Below, one piece after another: positions 53,366-62,842 of a stretch of 64,000 nt of DNA. This stretch comes from Hydrogenophaga sp. (GTDB lineage Bacteria; Pseudomonadota; Gammaproteobacteria; Burkholderiales; Burkholderiaceae_C): the NCBI RefSeq assembly GCF_026125785.1, contig NZ_JAHCKL010000003.1, forward strand, positions 124,001-188,000, in the 5' to 3' direction. The notes under the pieces are model-generated. The model was not told the origin of the DNA and made no database searches. It saw only the letters and a list, made by a program, of their open reading frames with translations. The number at the start of each line of letters is the position of its first letter. Positions within the stretch are counted from its first letter, which is position 1. The position numbers and the translations under genes are program-made.

Positions 53366-54499
53366 ATGAACGCACGAAACGTTTCCGCCCAAGGCGACGC
53401 CTGGCATGCCCGTCCCGTCGACAAGACCAGTCAGACCGACGACGAACGCATCAAGGACATCACCGTGCTACCCCCTCCTGAACACCTGATTCGCTTCTTC
53501 CCCATCGGCGGTACGCCGGTGGAGGCCCTGATCAGCCAGACGCGCAGGCGCGTGCACCGCATCCTGCAGGGACAGGACGATCGCCTGCTGGTGGTGATTG
53601 GCCCGTGTTCCATTCACGACCCCGCCGCCGCGCTGGACTACGCGCGTCGCCTCAAGCCGCTGCGCGAACAGTACGCGGATTCGCTGGAGATCGTGATGCG
53701 GGTGTATTTCGAGAAGCCCCGTACCACGGTCGGCTGGAAGGGCCTGATCAACGACCCGTACCTGGACGAGAGTTTCCGCATCGATGAAGGTCTGCGCATT
53801 GCGCGGCAATTGCTGATCGAAATCAACCGCGTGGGGGTGCCGGCGGGCAGCGAGTTCCTGGACGTGATCTCGCCTCAGTACATTGGTGACCTGATCGCCT
53901 GGGGGGCGATCGGTGCGCGCACCACCGAAAGTCAGGTGCACCGCGAGCTCGCTTCCGGCCTGTCTGCGCCCATCGGGTTCAAGAACGGTACCGACGGCAA
54001 CATCCGGATTGCCACCGACGCCATCCAGGCGGCGGCGCGCGGTCACCACTTCCTTTCGGTGCACAAGAATGGCCAGGTGGCCATCGTGCGGACCAATGGC
54101 AACAAGGACTGCCACGTGATCCTGCGTGGCGGCAAGACGCCCAACTACGACGCCGTCAGTGTGGCCGCGGCCGTCAAGGACCTGGAAGCCGCCAAGCTCA
54201 CGCCGCGCCTGATGATCGACTGCAGCCACGCCAACAGCAGCAAGCAGCATGAAAGGCAGATGGATGTGGCGCGCGACATCGCCGGCCAGATTGCAGGAGG
54301 CTCGCGCAGCATCTTCGGCGTGATGATCGAAAGCCACATCGAGGCCGGCGCCCAGAAGTTCTCGCCCGGCAAGGACAGCGTGACCGATCTCCGGTACGGC
54401 CAGAGCATCACCGATGCCTGCCTGGGCTGGGACGATTCGGTGCAGACGCTGGCGCTGTTGTCTGACGCGGTCCTCGCGGCGCGGCGCGCCAAAGGCTGA
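53366..54499 (+). CDS. aroG: 3-deoxy-7-phosphoheptulonate synthase (DAHP synthase), class I
   Basis: A 377-residue enzyme joining phosphoenolpyruvate and erythrose-4-phosphate, the entry to the shikimate pathway. Motifs of the AroFGH type: LVVIGPCSIHDPAAALDYAR, YFEKPRTTVGWKGLINDP, WGAIGARTTESQVHRELAS, PIGFKNGTDGN and IDCSHANSSKQ. The N-terminus (IKDITVLPPPEHL) belongs to the feedback-sensitive form, but which amino acid inhibits it cannot be read safely. AGGAG precedes the ATG. Expression is very probably set by the attenuator at 53188-53319. Confidence 0.95.
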   Translation: MNARNVSAQGDAWHARPVDKTSQTDDERIKDITVLPPPEHLIRFFPIGGTPVEALISQTRRRVHRILQGQDDRLLVVIGPCSIHDPAAALDYARRLKPLREQYADSLEIVMRVYFEKPRTTVGWKGLINDPYLDESFRIDEGLRIARQLLIEINRVGVPAGSEFLDVISPQYIGDLIAWGAIGARTTESQVHRELASGLSAPIGFKNGTDGNIRIATDAIQAAARGHHFLSVHKNGQVAIVRTNGNKDCHVILRGGKTPNYDAVSVAAAVKDLEAAKLTPRLMIDCSHANSSKQHERQMDVARDIAGQIAGGSRSIFGVMIESHIEAGAQKFSPGKDSVTDLRYGQSITDACLGWDDSVQTLALLSDAVLAARRAKG

Positions 54500-54578
54500 G
54501 TGGGCTGCCAGCGGGGTTTCACGGGGTGGCGCATCGCCGGGCTGCGGTCCACAATGGGCCCTTGCCAGGAGACACGCC

Positions 54579-54899
54579 ATGCGCAGCCAAGTGACCGTCA
54601 GCTGGGGTGGATCTTCCACCTACCACTTTGATCTGGAAGAAGTCCAGCCGATGCCGCATGACCAGGCGCGCCATTGGCTGGACGAGCAGTTCACATTCCT
54701 GGGCTGTGACCCGATCCGTGCCACCGGCAAGGTGTTGACCGCGGACAAGATCCTGTGCGTGGCGCAGGCGGCCGGGGAATCACGTTTCCGCGACGCAACG
54801 CACCGCCCTTGGGCACTGGTGTTCGCCCGGGCCACGAGCGCGGCGCTGGCCAAGCCGGTGGTGTCGGTGGACGTGCCGGCTCAGACGCTCAACTACTAG
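54579..54899 (+). CDS. Conserved hypothetical protein
   Basis: A 106-residue cytoplasmic protein with no recognised domain (VTVSWGGSSTYHFDLEEVQP, HWLDEQFTFLGCDPIRATGK, TADKILCVAQAAGESRF). AGGAG lies 8 nt upstream of the ATG. It is 79 bp after aroG on the same strand and converges with mpl, the two stops overlapping by 11 nt. Codon use matches the neighbours, so it is likely a real gene. Confidence 0.7.
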   Translation: MRSQVTVSWGGSSTYHFDLEEVQPMPHDQARHWLDEQFTFLGCDPIRATGKVLTADKILCVAQAAGESRFRDATHRPWALVFARATSAALAKPVVSVDVPAQTLNY

Positions 54900-56367
54900 C
54901 CTGCAACGCCTGCAACAGGCGCGGGTGGATGCCACCGAAGCCGCCGTTGCTCATGCAGACGATATGGTCGCCAGGCCGTGCCGCTGCGCTGACTTGTTGC
55001 ACGAGTTCGTCGATGTCGCGGCCCACGCGCGCGCGCGCGCCCATGGCAGCCAGCGCTTCGGTGGCGTCCCAATCCAGTCCACCCGCATGGCAGAAGGCCA
55101 GATCGGCGCTCTCCAGGCTCCAGGGCAATTGCGATTTCATCGTGCCCAGCTTCATGGTGTTGCTGCGTGGTTCGAACACCGCCAGGATGCGGCCGGGCGC
55201 CGCGCCGAGGCGACGACGCAGGCCGTCCAGCGTGGTGCGTATGGCCGTGGGGTGGTGGGCGAAGTCGTCGTAGACGGTGATGACGCCGCCTGCGCGCGGA
55301 ACCGTGCCACGTACTTCCATGCGGCGGCGCACGTTCTGGAAGCTGCCCAGCGCTTTTGCTGCTTGTGCCGGTGGCACGCCCACATGCTCCGCCGCCGCGA
55401 TGGCCGCCAGCGCGTTGAGCTGGTTGTGCTGGCCCGTGAGGTCCCATTCCACCCGGCCTGCCACCTCGCCTTGTTGCAGCACGTCGAAGGCATGGGGCTC
55501 GCCGCGCGCGGTGAAGTCGCTCACCGTGGCGCCGAAACTGCGTACTTCGCTCCACAGGCCTTTGTGCAGCACGCGCTCCAGGCTCTCTTCGAGTCCGTTG
55601 ACCACCACGCGGCCGCTGGCAGGGACGGTGCGCACCAGGTGGTGGAACTGTCGTTCGATCGCAGCCAGGTCATCGAAGATGTCTGCGTGGTCGAACTCCA
55701 GGTTGTTGAGGATGGCGGTACGCGGGCGGTAGTGGACAAACTTGCTGCGTTTGTCGAAGAACGCGGTGTCGTACTCATCTGCCTCTATGACGAAAGGCGC
55801 GCGCGCCATTGCGTGGGGTTCGCTTCTCTTCGCGGGGCTTGCGGGAGTCTGGGACGGCTCGGTGGCAAAACGGCCGTCGTCCACGGCTGTCGCGCCCAGG
55901 CGGGCCGACACGCCGAAGTTCATGGGTACGCCGCCGATCAGGAAGCCGGGCTGGTGTCCGGCCGACTCCAGGATCCAGGTCAGCATGGCCGTTGTGGTGG
56001 TCTTGCCGTGCGTGCCGGCCACGGCCAGCACATGGCGGCCCTGCAGCACATGCTCCGCCAGCCATTGTGGGCCGCTGGTGTAGGGTGCGCTGCTGTCCAT
56101 GATGGCTTCCATCAGCGGGAACTTGGGCTCGCCGCTGGCCAACCGCGCACGGCTGACCACGTTGCCCACCACGAACAGGTCGGGCTTGAGGTCGAGTTGG
56201 CTGGCGCTGAAGCCCTCGATGAGGTCGATGCCCAGCGCGCGCAATTGGTCGCTCATGGGGGGGTAGACGCCAGCGTCGCAGCCGGTCACGCGGTGCCCGG
56301 CTTCGCGAGCGAGGGCAGCGAGGCCGCCCATGAACGTGCCGCAGATGCCCAGAATGTGAATATGCAT
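54889..56367 (-). CDS. mpl: UDP-N-acetylmuramate:L-alanyl-gamma-D-glutamyl-meso-diaminopimelate ligase
   Basis: A 492-residue Mur ligase family enzyme that reattaches recycled murein tripeptide to UDP-MurNAc, saving the MurC, MurD and MurE steps. N-terminal HIHILGICGTFMGGLAALAR, ATP loop [37 protein letters not shown] and ILNNLEFDHADIFDDL are diagnostic of Mpl rather than MurC. An extra Pro/Ser-rich loop (about residues 165-190, ATEPSQTPASPAKRSEP) precedes the EADEYD motif. It overlaps the convergent hypothetical gene by 11 nt. Confidence 0.96.
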   Translation of the reverse strand: MHIHILGICGTFMGGLAALAREAGHRVTGCDAGVYPPMSDQLRALGIDLIEGFSASQLDLKPDLFVVGNVVSRARLASGEPKFPLMEAIMDSSAPYTSGPQWLAEHVLQGRHVLAVAGTHGKTTTTAMLTWILESAGHQPGFLIGGVPMNFGVSARLGATAVDDGRFATEPSQTPASPAKRSEPHAMARAPFVIEADEYDTAFFDKRSKFVHYRPRTAILNNLEFDHADIFDDLAAIERQFHHLVRTVPASGRVVVNGLEESLERVLHKGLWSEVRSFGATVSDFTARGEPHAFDVLQQGEVAGRVEWDLTGQHNQLNALAAIAAAEHVGVPPAQAAKALGSFQNVRRRMEVRGTVPRAGGVITVYDDFAHHPTAIRTTLDGLRRRLGAAPGRILAVFEPRSNTMKLGTMKSQLPWSLESADLAFCHAGGLDWDATEALAAMGARARVGRDIDELVQQVSAAARPGDHIVCMSNGGFGGIHPRLLQALQASS

Positions 56368-56501
56368 GGGGCGATTCTAGGGAAGGTCGGCACGGTCCCT
56401 GCCGTACGTGTCCGGGCAGTGGTGATCTTCTCCTGCAGGCGCCCGTGCGGGTTTGGGCGGACGGGCCGGCATGGGGTGGCGTCAGCGGGCACAATCCCTG
56501 A

Positions 56502-57125
56502 ATGGAACTTGTGCGCCGGGATGACCTCACCGCCGAAATCGCCGCCGTCGCTGCCCGCTTCGTGGTCGACGAGGGCCTGGAGTACGCGGCGGCCAAGCGC
56601 CGTGCGCTCAAGCAGCTCGGCCTGCCGCCACGCACACCGCTGCCGGACAATGCGACGCTGGAGTCCGCGATCCGCGATGACATCGCGGTGTTCTGCGCCG
56701 ACACCCAACCCCGGGAACTGCGCGCCTTGCGCGAGTTGGCGCTGGTGTGGATGGAGCGTTTGCAGGCTTTCCGCCCACACTTGGGCGGCGCGGTCTGGCA
56801 TGGCACCGCCACCCGCCACAGTGACATATACATTCACCTGTTCTGCGACGATTCCAAGGCCCCTGAATGGGCCTTGCTGGACCATCGCGTGGACTACCAC
56901 CCCGGCGAAGTTCAGGGTGCGAGAGGTGAGTCTGTGCCGGCGCTGAGCCTGCGCGAGCGCAGCGGGGCGCTGGAGCAGTGGGTGCTGGTTCACCTGCTGG
57001 TGCATGCCCATGACGATGTCCGTGGGGCGCTCAAGCCCGACGCCCAGGGGCGCAAGCCGCGTGGGGACGTGGCGGCCGTGCGGCGTCTGATGGTGGTGCA
57101 AAACGAAGGGGAAGCCTCCACATGA
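56502..57125 (+). CDS. Hypothetical protein, possible nucleotidyltransferase-like
   Basis: A 207-residue cytoplasmic protein. The N-terminal half is helical (LEYAAAKRRALKQLGLPPRT). The middle reads AVWHGTATRHSDIYIHLFCD, which loosely resembles the G-x(6,8)-S-D-[IL]-x-[IL] active-site pattern of minimal nucleotidyltransferases, but a second catalytic carboxylate is not obvious. It overlaps the tlpA-like gene by 4 nt (ATGA), so the two are cotranscribed. No firm function. Confidence 0.7.
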   Translation: MELVRRDDLTAEIAAVAARFVVDEGLEYAAAKRRALKQLGLPPRTPLPDNATLESAIRDDIAVFCADTQPRELRALRELALVWMERLQAFRPHLGGAVWHGTATRHSDIYIHLFCDDSKAPEWALLDHRVDYHPGEVQGARGESVPALSLRERSGALEQWVLVHLLVHAHDDVRGALKPDAQGRKPRGDVAAVRRLMVVQNEGEAST

Positions 57126-57685
57126 GCGAAGTCGTTGGAGAGGGTGATCGGCGTCCGGTGGGGCTGCGGCGACGTGTGTTGTGGTCGGCCGGCGTGGCTC
57201 TGGCCGCGGGCGCTGCCGGGGTGTGGTTCTCGCACCGCCGGTTGCAGTTGCAGCCAGTTCTGGCGGAGGCCGAGTCGGCCTTCTGGCTTGGCGAGTTCGA
57301 TGGCCCGAATGGCGAAAAGCTGCGTATGGCAGATCTTCGCGGCAAGCCGTTGCTGGTGAATTTCTGGGCTACATGGTGTCCCCCGTGTGTGGAGGAGTTG
57401 CCCATGCTCAACGCCTTCCACCGCGCCAACGCGGCGCGAGGCTGGCAGGTGCTCGGGCTGGCGGTGGACCAGCCCAGCGCGGTGCGCGGTTTTCTCCAGA
57501 AACTGCCGCTGGTGTTCCCGGTGGGCATGGCGGGATTGGGCGGTACCGAGCTCAGCCGCAGCTTGGGCAATGCCACCGGTGGCCTGCCGTTCACGGTGGT
57601 GTTCGGCGCTTCTGGCGAGGTGCTGCATCGCAAGATCGGCAAGGTGTCCGACGCCGACCTCGCGCAGTGGGCCCAATTGGCTTGA
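57122..57685 (+). CDS. TlpA-like thiol:disulfide oxidoreductase
   Basis: A 187-residue membrane-anchored periplasmic thioredoxin. After a basic start comes one hydrophobic segment (VLWSAGVALAAGAAGVWFSH) that is a signal anchor. The active site is C86-P-P-C89 in NFWATWCPPCVEELPML, with the cis-Pro region GLPFTVVFGASG. It probably reduces disulfides in cytochrome c maturation or another envelope pathway. In related bacteria a tlpA gene sits before accB, as here. Confidence 0.92.
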   Translation: MSEVVGEGDRRPVGLRRRVLWSAGVALAAGAAGVWFSHRRLQLQPVLAEAESAFWLGEFDGPNGEKLRMADLRGKPLLVNFWATWCPPCVEELPMLNAFHRANAARGWQVLGLAVDQPSAVRGFLQKLPLVFPVGMAGLGGTELSRSLGNATGGLPFTVVFGASGEVLHRKIGKVSDADLAQWAQLA

Positions 57686-57831
57686 GCTCCAGCGCCATTG
57701 GTCATCTCGCTGCAAACAACCCCTAAATCGAGGTAAATTCCGACTTCTTTGGAAAAGGCCGCAGGAACGGCCCAGGCCCTTGAGCCGCCACGCCTGGAGC
57801 GGGGGCTACAGAAAATGGGGGGCACCTCGTG

Positions 57832-57837
57832 TACACT
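57832..57837 (+). promoter_or_regulatory. Weak -10 candidate for accBC
   Basis: The 239-bp tlpA-accB gap has no gene. TACACT (57832-57837) within GTGTACAC is the best -10 match; no clear -35 lies 16-18 bp upstream. GTTGGAGAAATC before the accB ATG is a good ribosome binding site. Confidence 0.3.
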
Positions 57838-57924
57838 GCGGCACCCCGGCGAATTGATGGACTGGCAATTCAACGAAATTGGCAGACGTTTAAATCAATT
57901 TGACCGAAATTCGTTGGAGAAATC

Positions 57925-58392
57925 ATGGATTTGAGAAAACTGAAGACACTGATCGATCTGGTGTCCGAGTCGAACGTGTCCGAGCTGGAGATCACCGAAG
58001 CCGAAGGCAAGGTGCGCATCGTCAAAAGCGCTCCCGTGGTGGCAGCCGCTCCCGTGACCTACAGCATGGCACCGGCGCCCGTGGCACCTACGGTGGTGCC
58101 GGCGGTGGAGGTGGCTGCGGCACCTGCGTCTGCCCCGTCCGCTCCGGCGGCCCCGGCAGGCCATACGGTGAAGTCGCCGATGGTGGGCACTTTCTACCGC
58201 GCTTCGAGCCCGGGCGCCAAGGCCTTTGTCGAAGTGGGTTCCGTGGTCAAGGAAGGCGAGACCATCTGCATCGTCGAAGCGATGAAGATCCTCAACGAGA
58301 TCGAGGCCGACAAGTCCGGTACCGTGACGCAGATCCTGGTCGAGAACGGTCAGGCGGTGGAGTACGGCCAACCTTTGTTCGTGATCGAGTAA
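57925..58392 (+). CDS. accB: Acetyl-CoA carboxylase biotin carboxyl carrier protein
   Basis: A 155-residue carrier of the carboxylase that makes malonyl-CoA for fatty acids. N-terminal [20 protein letters not shown], an Ala/Pro-rich flexible linker (about residues 45-75) and the biotinyl domain with the modified Lys121 in [12 protein letters not shown]. It forms an operon with accC, 20 bp downstream. Confidence 0.97.
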   Translation: MDLRKLKTLIDLVSESNVSELEITEAEGKVRIVKSAPVVAAAPVTYSMAPAPVAPTVVPAVEVAAAPASAPSAPAAPAGHTVKSPMVGTFYRASSPGAKAFVEVGSVVKEGETICIVEAMKILNEIEADKSGTVTQILVENGQAVEYGQPLFVIE

Positions 58393-58412
58393 ACCCGGAA
58401 GACGCCGTACCC

Positions 58413-59762
58413 ATGTTCAAGAAAATCCTGATTGCCAACCGGGGAGAGATCGCGCTGCGGGTGCAGCGGGCCTGCCGGGAGATGGGCATCAAGGCGGTGA
58501 TGGTGTATTCCGAAGCCGATCGAGACGCCAAGTATGTGCGTCTGGCTGACGAAGCGGTCTGCATCGGCCCGGCGCCCAGCGCCCAGAGCTACCTCAATAT
58601 GCCGGCGATCATCTCGGCCGCGGAAGTCACCGATGCCGAGGCCATCCACCCGGGCTATGGCTTTCTTTCCGAGAACGCGGACTTCGCAGAGCGCGTGGAG
58701 AAAAGCGGATTCACCTTCATCGGGCCGACGCCCGAGTCCATCCGCATCATGGGGGACAAGGTGTCGGCCAAGCAGGCCATGATCCGCGCGGGCGTGCCCT
58801 GCGTGCCGGGTTCGGAGGGCGCATTGCCCGACGATCCGGTGGTCATCAAGCGCACTGCCAAGGCGGTCGGCTACCCGGTGATCATCAAGGCTGCGGGGGG
58901 TGGTGGAGGCCGCGGGATGCGCGTGGTACACACCGAGGCCGCGCTGCTGCACGCGGTGCAGACGACCAAGGCCGAGGCTGGCGCCGCGTTCGGCAATCCC
59001 GAGGTTTACATGGAGAAGTTTCTCCAGAACCCGCGCCACATCGAGATCCAGATCCTGGCGGACCAGCACCGCAACGCGGTCTACCTGGGCGAGCGGGATT
59101 GCTCCATGCAGCGCCGCCACCAGAAGGTGATCGAGGAAGCCCCGGCGCCGGGCATTCCGCGTCGTCTGATCGAGAAGATCGGCGAGCGCTGTGCTGCCGC
59201 CTGCAAGAAGATCGGTTATCGCGGGGCCGGTACGTTTGAGTTCCTGTACGAGAACGGCGAGTTCTATTTCATCGAGATGAACACCCGCGTTCAGGTGGAG
59301 CATCCGGTGACCGAGTGGATCACGGGCGTTGACATCGTGCGGACGCAGATCGCGGTGGCGGCCGGCGAGAAGTTGCCGTTCACGCAGCGCCAGATCCAGT
59401 TGCGCGGCCACGCGATCGAGTGCCGCGTCAATGCCGAGGACGCCTACAAGTTCACCCCCTCTCCGGGGCGGGTCACGACCTGGCACATGCCGGGCGGTCC
59501 GGGTGTCCGGGTGGATTCGCATGTCTATGCCAACTATTTCGTGCCACCCAACTACGACTCCATGATCGGGAAGATCATCGTGCACGGCGACACCCGCGAA
59601 CAGGCGCTGGCGCGCATGCGCACCGCCCTGGCCGAGACCGTGATCGAAGGGATCCAGACCAACGTGCCGCTGCACCGAGAACTGATGGTCGACGCCAGCT
59701 TCGTTGCCGGCGGCACCAATATCCATTACCTGGAAGAGTGGTTGTCTCAACGTGAACGCTGA
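58413..59762 (+). CDS. accC: Acetyl-CoA carboxylase biotin carboxylase subunit
   Basis: A 449-residue ATP-grasp enzyme carboxylating biotin on AccB. N-terminal [40 protein letters not shown], glycine-rich ATP loop [36 protein letters not shown]-like region (here [20 protein letters not shown]) and [20 protein letters not shown] are diagnostic. The stop overlaps the prmA start by 11 nt. Confidence 0.98.
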   Translation: MFKKILIANRGEIALRVQRACREMGIKAVMVYSEADRDAKYVRLADEAVCIGPAPSAQSYLNMPAIISAAEVTDAEAIHPGYGFLSENADFAERVEKSGFTFIGPTPESIRIMGDKVSAKQAMIRAGVPCVPGSEGALPDDPVVIKRTAKAVGYPVIIKAAGGGGGRGMRVVHTEAALLHAVQTTKAEAGAAFGNPEVYMEKFLQNPRHIEIQILADQHRNAVYLGERDCSMQRRHQKVIEEAPAPGIPRRLIEKIGERCAAACKKIGYRGAGTFEFLYENGEFYFIEMNTRVQVEHPVTEWITGVDIVRTQIAVAAGEKLPFTQRQIQLRGHAIECRVNAEDAYKFTPSPGRVTTWHMPGGPGVRVDSHVYANYFVPPNYDSMIGKIIVHGDTREQALARMRTALAETVIEGIQTNVPLHRELMVDASFVAGGTNIHYLEEWLSQRER

Positions 59763-60681
59763 AGCCGCCCTGGAGACCCAGCCGCCCAGCGGTTGCCTCT
59801 TTGAACTGGTGCTGCTGGTGCCTGAGGCATCGGTGGACCCGGTGGGTGATGCCTTTGTGGCCCTGGATGCACTGAGCGTTTCGGTGGAAGACGCCGACGC
59901 GATGACCGACGCCGAGTCGGCCTTGTTCGGTGAGCCCGGCATGCCGCCGCCCAAGGAGGGCTGGCAGCGCTCGCGCATGGTGGCCCTGTTTCCCACGCAG
60001 GCCGCTGCGCAGGAGGCAGCGGGTCTTCTCAAGCTGCAGGACTTTTTTGAAGGCTGCGCGGTGCAGGGCGTGCGCCCGGTGCTGGAGCAGGACTGGGTCC
60101 GCCTGACACAGTCGCAGTTCGATCCTGTGCCGATCACTCCCGGGTTCTGGATCGTGCCCTCATGGCATGAGCCGCCCGCGGATGCGCAGCAGGTGATTCG
60201 ACTGGACCCGGGCCTGGCATTTGGTACGGGTACCCATCCGACCACCCGCATGTGCCTGCGCTGGATCGCGCGGCACGCGCCCTCGGGCCAGCGTGTGCTC
60301 GACTACGGTTGCGGCTCGGGCATCCTGGCCATTGGCGCTGCTAAATTTGGTGCCGCCCAGATCATCGCGGTGGATATCGATCCCGCGGCGGTGGAGTCCA
60401 CGCGGCTCAATGCCGAGGCCAATCAGGTGAGCCTGGAGGCTGGCCTGCCTCACATGGCCGCAGGCGAGCACGATCTGGTGCTCGCCAACATTCTTGCCAC
60501 GCCGCTGCGTGTCCTCGCTCCCCTGCTGTGCTCGCACGTGCGCTCCGGTGGGCAGCTCGTGCTGGCCGGCATCCTGCTGCGGCAGGCTGAGGAGCTGCGC
60601 AACGCCTATGCGCCCTGGGTGGTGCTGGAGGTGAGCGATGAGGAAGACGGCTGGATTCTCATGACCGCCCGCAAGGCCTGA
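59752..60681 (+). CDS. prmA: Ribosomal protein L11 methyltransferase PrmA
   Basis: A 309-residue SAM-dependent methyltransferase trimethylating ribosomal protein L11. Substrate-binding N-terminal domain, then [23 protein letters not shown] motif [40 protein letters not shown] and [18 protein letters not shown]. The GTG at 59752 overlaps accC and gives a slightly longer product than E. coli (293); no nearer ATG fits the N-terminal domain. Confidence 0.94.
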   Translation: MNAEAALETQPPSGCLFELVLLVPEASVDPVGDAFVALDALSVSVEDADAMTDAESALFGEPGMPPPKEGWQRSRMVALFPTQAAAQEAAGLLKLQDFFEGCAVQGVRPVLEQDWVRLTQSQFDPVPITPGFWIVPSWHEPPADAQQVIRLDPGLAFGTGTHPTTRMCLRWIARHAPSGQRVLDYGCGSGILAIGAAKFGAAQIIAVDIDPAAVESTRLNAEANQVSLEAGLPHMAAGEHDLVLANILATPLRVLAPLLCSHVRSGGQLVLAGILLRQAEELRNAYAPWVVLEVSDEEDGWILMTARKA

Positions 60682-60722
60682 GCGCACGCGGGCCCGCGCC
60701 ACCCGCCTGCAATAATCGGCGC

Positions 60723-61856
60723 ATGAGCTTCACCACCCGTTGCCCGGCTTGCGGAACCACCTTCAGGGTCGTGGCCGACCAACTGAAGATCTCCGAGGGT
60801 TGGGTGCGGTGCGGCCATTGCGCCGATGTGTTTGACGCCACGCTGTACCTGCGGCCCTGGTCGCCCCCCGGTGAGGCGGCGGACGACAGCGCCGCCTCAC
60901 CGGCTTCTGCGTCCGTACGGGAGGAGCCCGCCTACGACGACCCCGACGAGCCCGAGACCGCCATCATGGAAGACGCCGAGATGGCGGGCGAATGGGCTGC
61001 GATGGAAGGGTCTGGCCGCGTGGCCTTTGAGCCTGAGGAGGCTCTGCCGCAGGACCCGCCAGCACCTCTGCCTCCCGAACCCTCTCCGGCGTCGGCCGGC
61101 GTCCATGATCGAGCAGATGAAGTGGACGATGACAGCGAGGTGTCGGATTTCCATTCCGACCTCCAGCGGTTCGCCGAGGGCGTGGGGCGTCTTCCGTCTG
61201 CGGATACGATCGGCAACGACGGCGCAGCCGGAGCGGACGCCGTTGGCGTGCAGAGTCCGTTGGCTCAGGAGGTCGCGCCGATCGCGGCGGACAGTGTGGC
61301 GCCTCTCGGCGAGAGCGTGTTGGACGACGCGCACGCCGAACCCGGTTTTGTGCGCCAGGCGCGCCGGCGTGCGTTCTGGCAGTCGCCGGGCATGCGTGCC
61401 GTGCTGGTGCTCATTGCGTTGTCGTTGACCGCGCTGCTGGCGGGGCAATGGGTCTGGCATGAACGGGACCGGTTGGCCGCCGCGCGGCCAGAGTGGCGCC
61501 CGGCGCTGCAGCAAGCGTGTGATGTGCTGGGCTGCCGGTTGGCTCCGGTGCGGCGCATCGACGCTGTCGTGATCGACAGCACGGCGCTGGTGCGCAAGCT
61601 GGGCAACTTCTATGCCTTTGATCTGGTGCTGCGCAACACGGCCTCCATCCCGCTCGCGGTACCTGCACTCGAGTTGAGTCTGACCGATACGCGCGACGGC
61701 GTCATTGCACGGCGCGTGTTCCTGCCCGAGGAGTGGCCCGATGCACCGGCGCTTCTGCCGGCCCAAGGCTCGGTCACGGTGAATTTCAGCCTGTCGCTTG
61801 CGTTGGGCGAGTCCACACCCATGGCCGGTTACCGCGCCCTGGTTTTCTATCCCTGA
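60723..61856 (+). CDS. Zinc-ribbon and DUF3426 domain membrane protein
   Basis: A 377-residue protein. The N-terminus is an MJ0042-type zinc ribbon with C7-x2-C10 and C30-x2-C33 (TRCPACGTTFRV, VRCGHCADVFDA). A long acidic, Pro-rich linker follows (about residues 50-210), then one transmembrane helix (about 222-242) and a DUF3426 domain (VVIDSTALVRKLGNFYAFDL, PALELSLTDTRDGVIARRVF). The function is unknown; it regularly follows prmA in betaproteobacteria. Confidence 0.88.
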   Translation: MSFTTRCPACGTTFRVVADQLKISEGWVRCGHCADVFDATLYLRPWSPPGEAADDSAASPASASVREEPAYDDPDEPETAIMEDAEMAGEWAAMEGSGRVAFEPEEALPQDPPAPLPPEPSPASAGVHDRADEVDDDSEVSDFHSDLQRFAEGVGRLPSADTIGNDGAAGADAVGVQSPLAQEVAPIAADSVAPLGESVLDDAHAEPGFVRQARRRAFWQSPGMRAVLVLIALSLTALLAGQWVWHERDRLAAARPEWRPALQQACDVLGCRLAPVRRIDAVVIDSTALVRKLGNFYAFDLVLRNTASIPLAVPALELSLTDTRDGVIARRVFLPEEWPDAPALLPAQGSVTVNFSLSLALGESTPMAGYRALVFYP

Positions 61857-61876
61857 ACAGGAAGTCCATTTCCATC

Positions 61877-62761
61877 ATGCCCATTCTCGTCTGCGGTTCG
61901 CTGGCCTTTGACACCATCATGACCTTCGAGGGCCGCTTCGCCGAGCAGATCCTGCCCAGCCAGCTCCACATCCTCAATGTCTCTTTTCTCGTGCCTGGGC
62001 TGCGCCGCGAATACGGTGGCTGCGCAGGCAACATCGCCTACGGCCTGCGCCAGCTGGGTGCACAAGCGGTGCCGCTGGCCATGCTGGGCAACGATGGCCA
62101 GGAGTACCTCGACCGCCTGGCATCGCTCGGCGTCGACACGCGGCATGTGAGCACGGCGTCGGAAAGCTACACCGCGCAGGCGATGATCATGACCGACCGC
62201 GACAACAACCAGATCACGGCCTTCCATCCGGGCGCGATGTCCATGGCGCACGACAACCCGGTGCCTTCGCGTGGCGACATCACGGTGGCCATCATCTCGC
62301 CCGATGGCCGCGATGCCATGCTCACGCATGCACGCCAGTTGCACCGTGCCGGCGTTCCGTTCGTGTTCGACCCAGGCCAGGGCCTGCCCATGTTCAACGG
62401 TGAGGAACTGCGCCAGTTCATCGAGCTGGCCGATTGGGTCACGCTCAACGACTACGAGGCCCGCATGCTCTGCGACCGGACGGGCCTCACGCTGGACGAG
62501 ATCGCCGCCAAGGTGCGCGGCCTGATCGTGACGCTGGGGGAGCAGGGGTGTGATGTGTGGGACGGTGCGCACGCCGTGGTCCGCGTGCCAGGCGTGGCCG
62601 CGGAGGCGGTGGTGGATCCCACGGGTTGTGGCGATGCCTTCCGCGCGGCCTTGCTGCATGGCTTGGAGCAAGGTTGGGCGCTGCAGCGCTGCGCTGAATT
62701 GGGCAACCGCATCGGCGCACTCAAGATTGCCAGCCGGGGCGGCCAGAACTACACGCTCTGA
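61877..62761 (+). CDS. PfkB-family carbohydrate/nucleoside kinase (adenosine kinase-like)
   Basis: A 294-residue sugar kinase. N-terminal ILVCGSLAFDTIMTFEGRFA, the GG-type substrate motif YGGCAGNIAYGLRQLG, and the PfkB signature VVDPTGCGDAFRAALLHGLE with catalytic Asp253. The sequence resembles bacterial adenosine kinase-like PfkB proteins annotated in Burkholderiales; ribokinase-type substrates are also possible. It is separated from the convergent histone-like gene by a shared terminator hairpin. Confidence 0.9.
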   Translation: MPILVCGSLAFDTIMTFEGRFAEQILPSQLHILNVSFLVPGLRREYGGCAGNIAYGLRQLGAQAVPLAMLGNDGQEYLDRLASLGVDTRHVSTASESYTAQAMIMTDRDNNQITAFHPGAMSMAHDNPVPSRGDITVAIISPDGRDAMLTHARQLHRAGVPFVFDPGQGLPMFNGEELRQFIELADWVTLNDYEARMLCDRTGLTLDEIAAKVRGLIVTLGEQGCDVWDGAHAVVRVPGVAAEAVVDPTGCGDAFRAALLHGLEQGWALQRCAELGNRIGALKIASRGGQNYTL

Positions 62762-62794
62762 CCGGCGTCCTGAACAGCGCCTGCCGACATGAAA

Positions 62795-62820
62795 AAGCCC
62801 GGCGCTTGCGCGCCGGGCTT
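62795..62820 (-). terminator. Terminator between convergent PfkB and histone-like genes
   Basis: AAGCCCGGCGC (62795-62805) and GCGCCGGGCTT (62810-62820) form an 11-bp stem with a TTGC loop. On the minus strand it is followed by a run of T (complement of AAAAA at 62792-62796), so it terminates the histone-like gene efficiently; toward the plus strand it has no T tract beyond TT. Confidence 0.85.
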
Positions 62821-62842
62821 GAACGTCAACTCAACGAAGGTA

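Noticed and set aside
54925-56946. A 673-codon plus-strand frame
   Set aside because: Antisense to mpl and in another frame over the 56502 gene; composition is that of a shadow frame.
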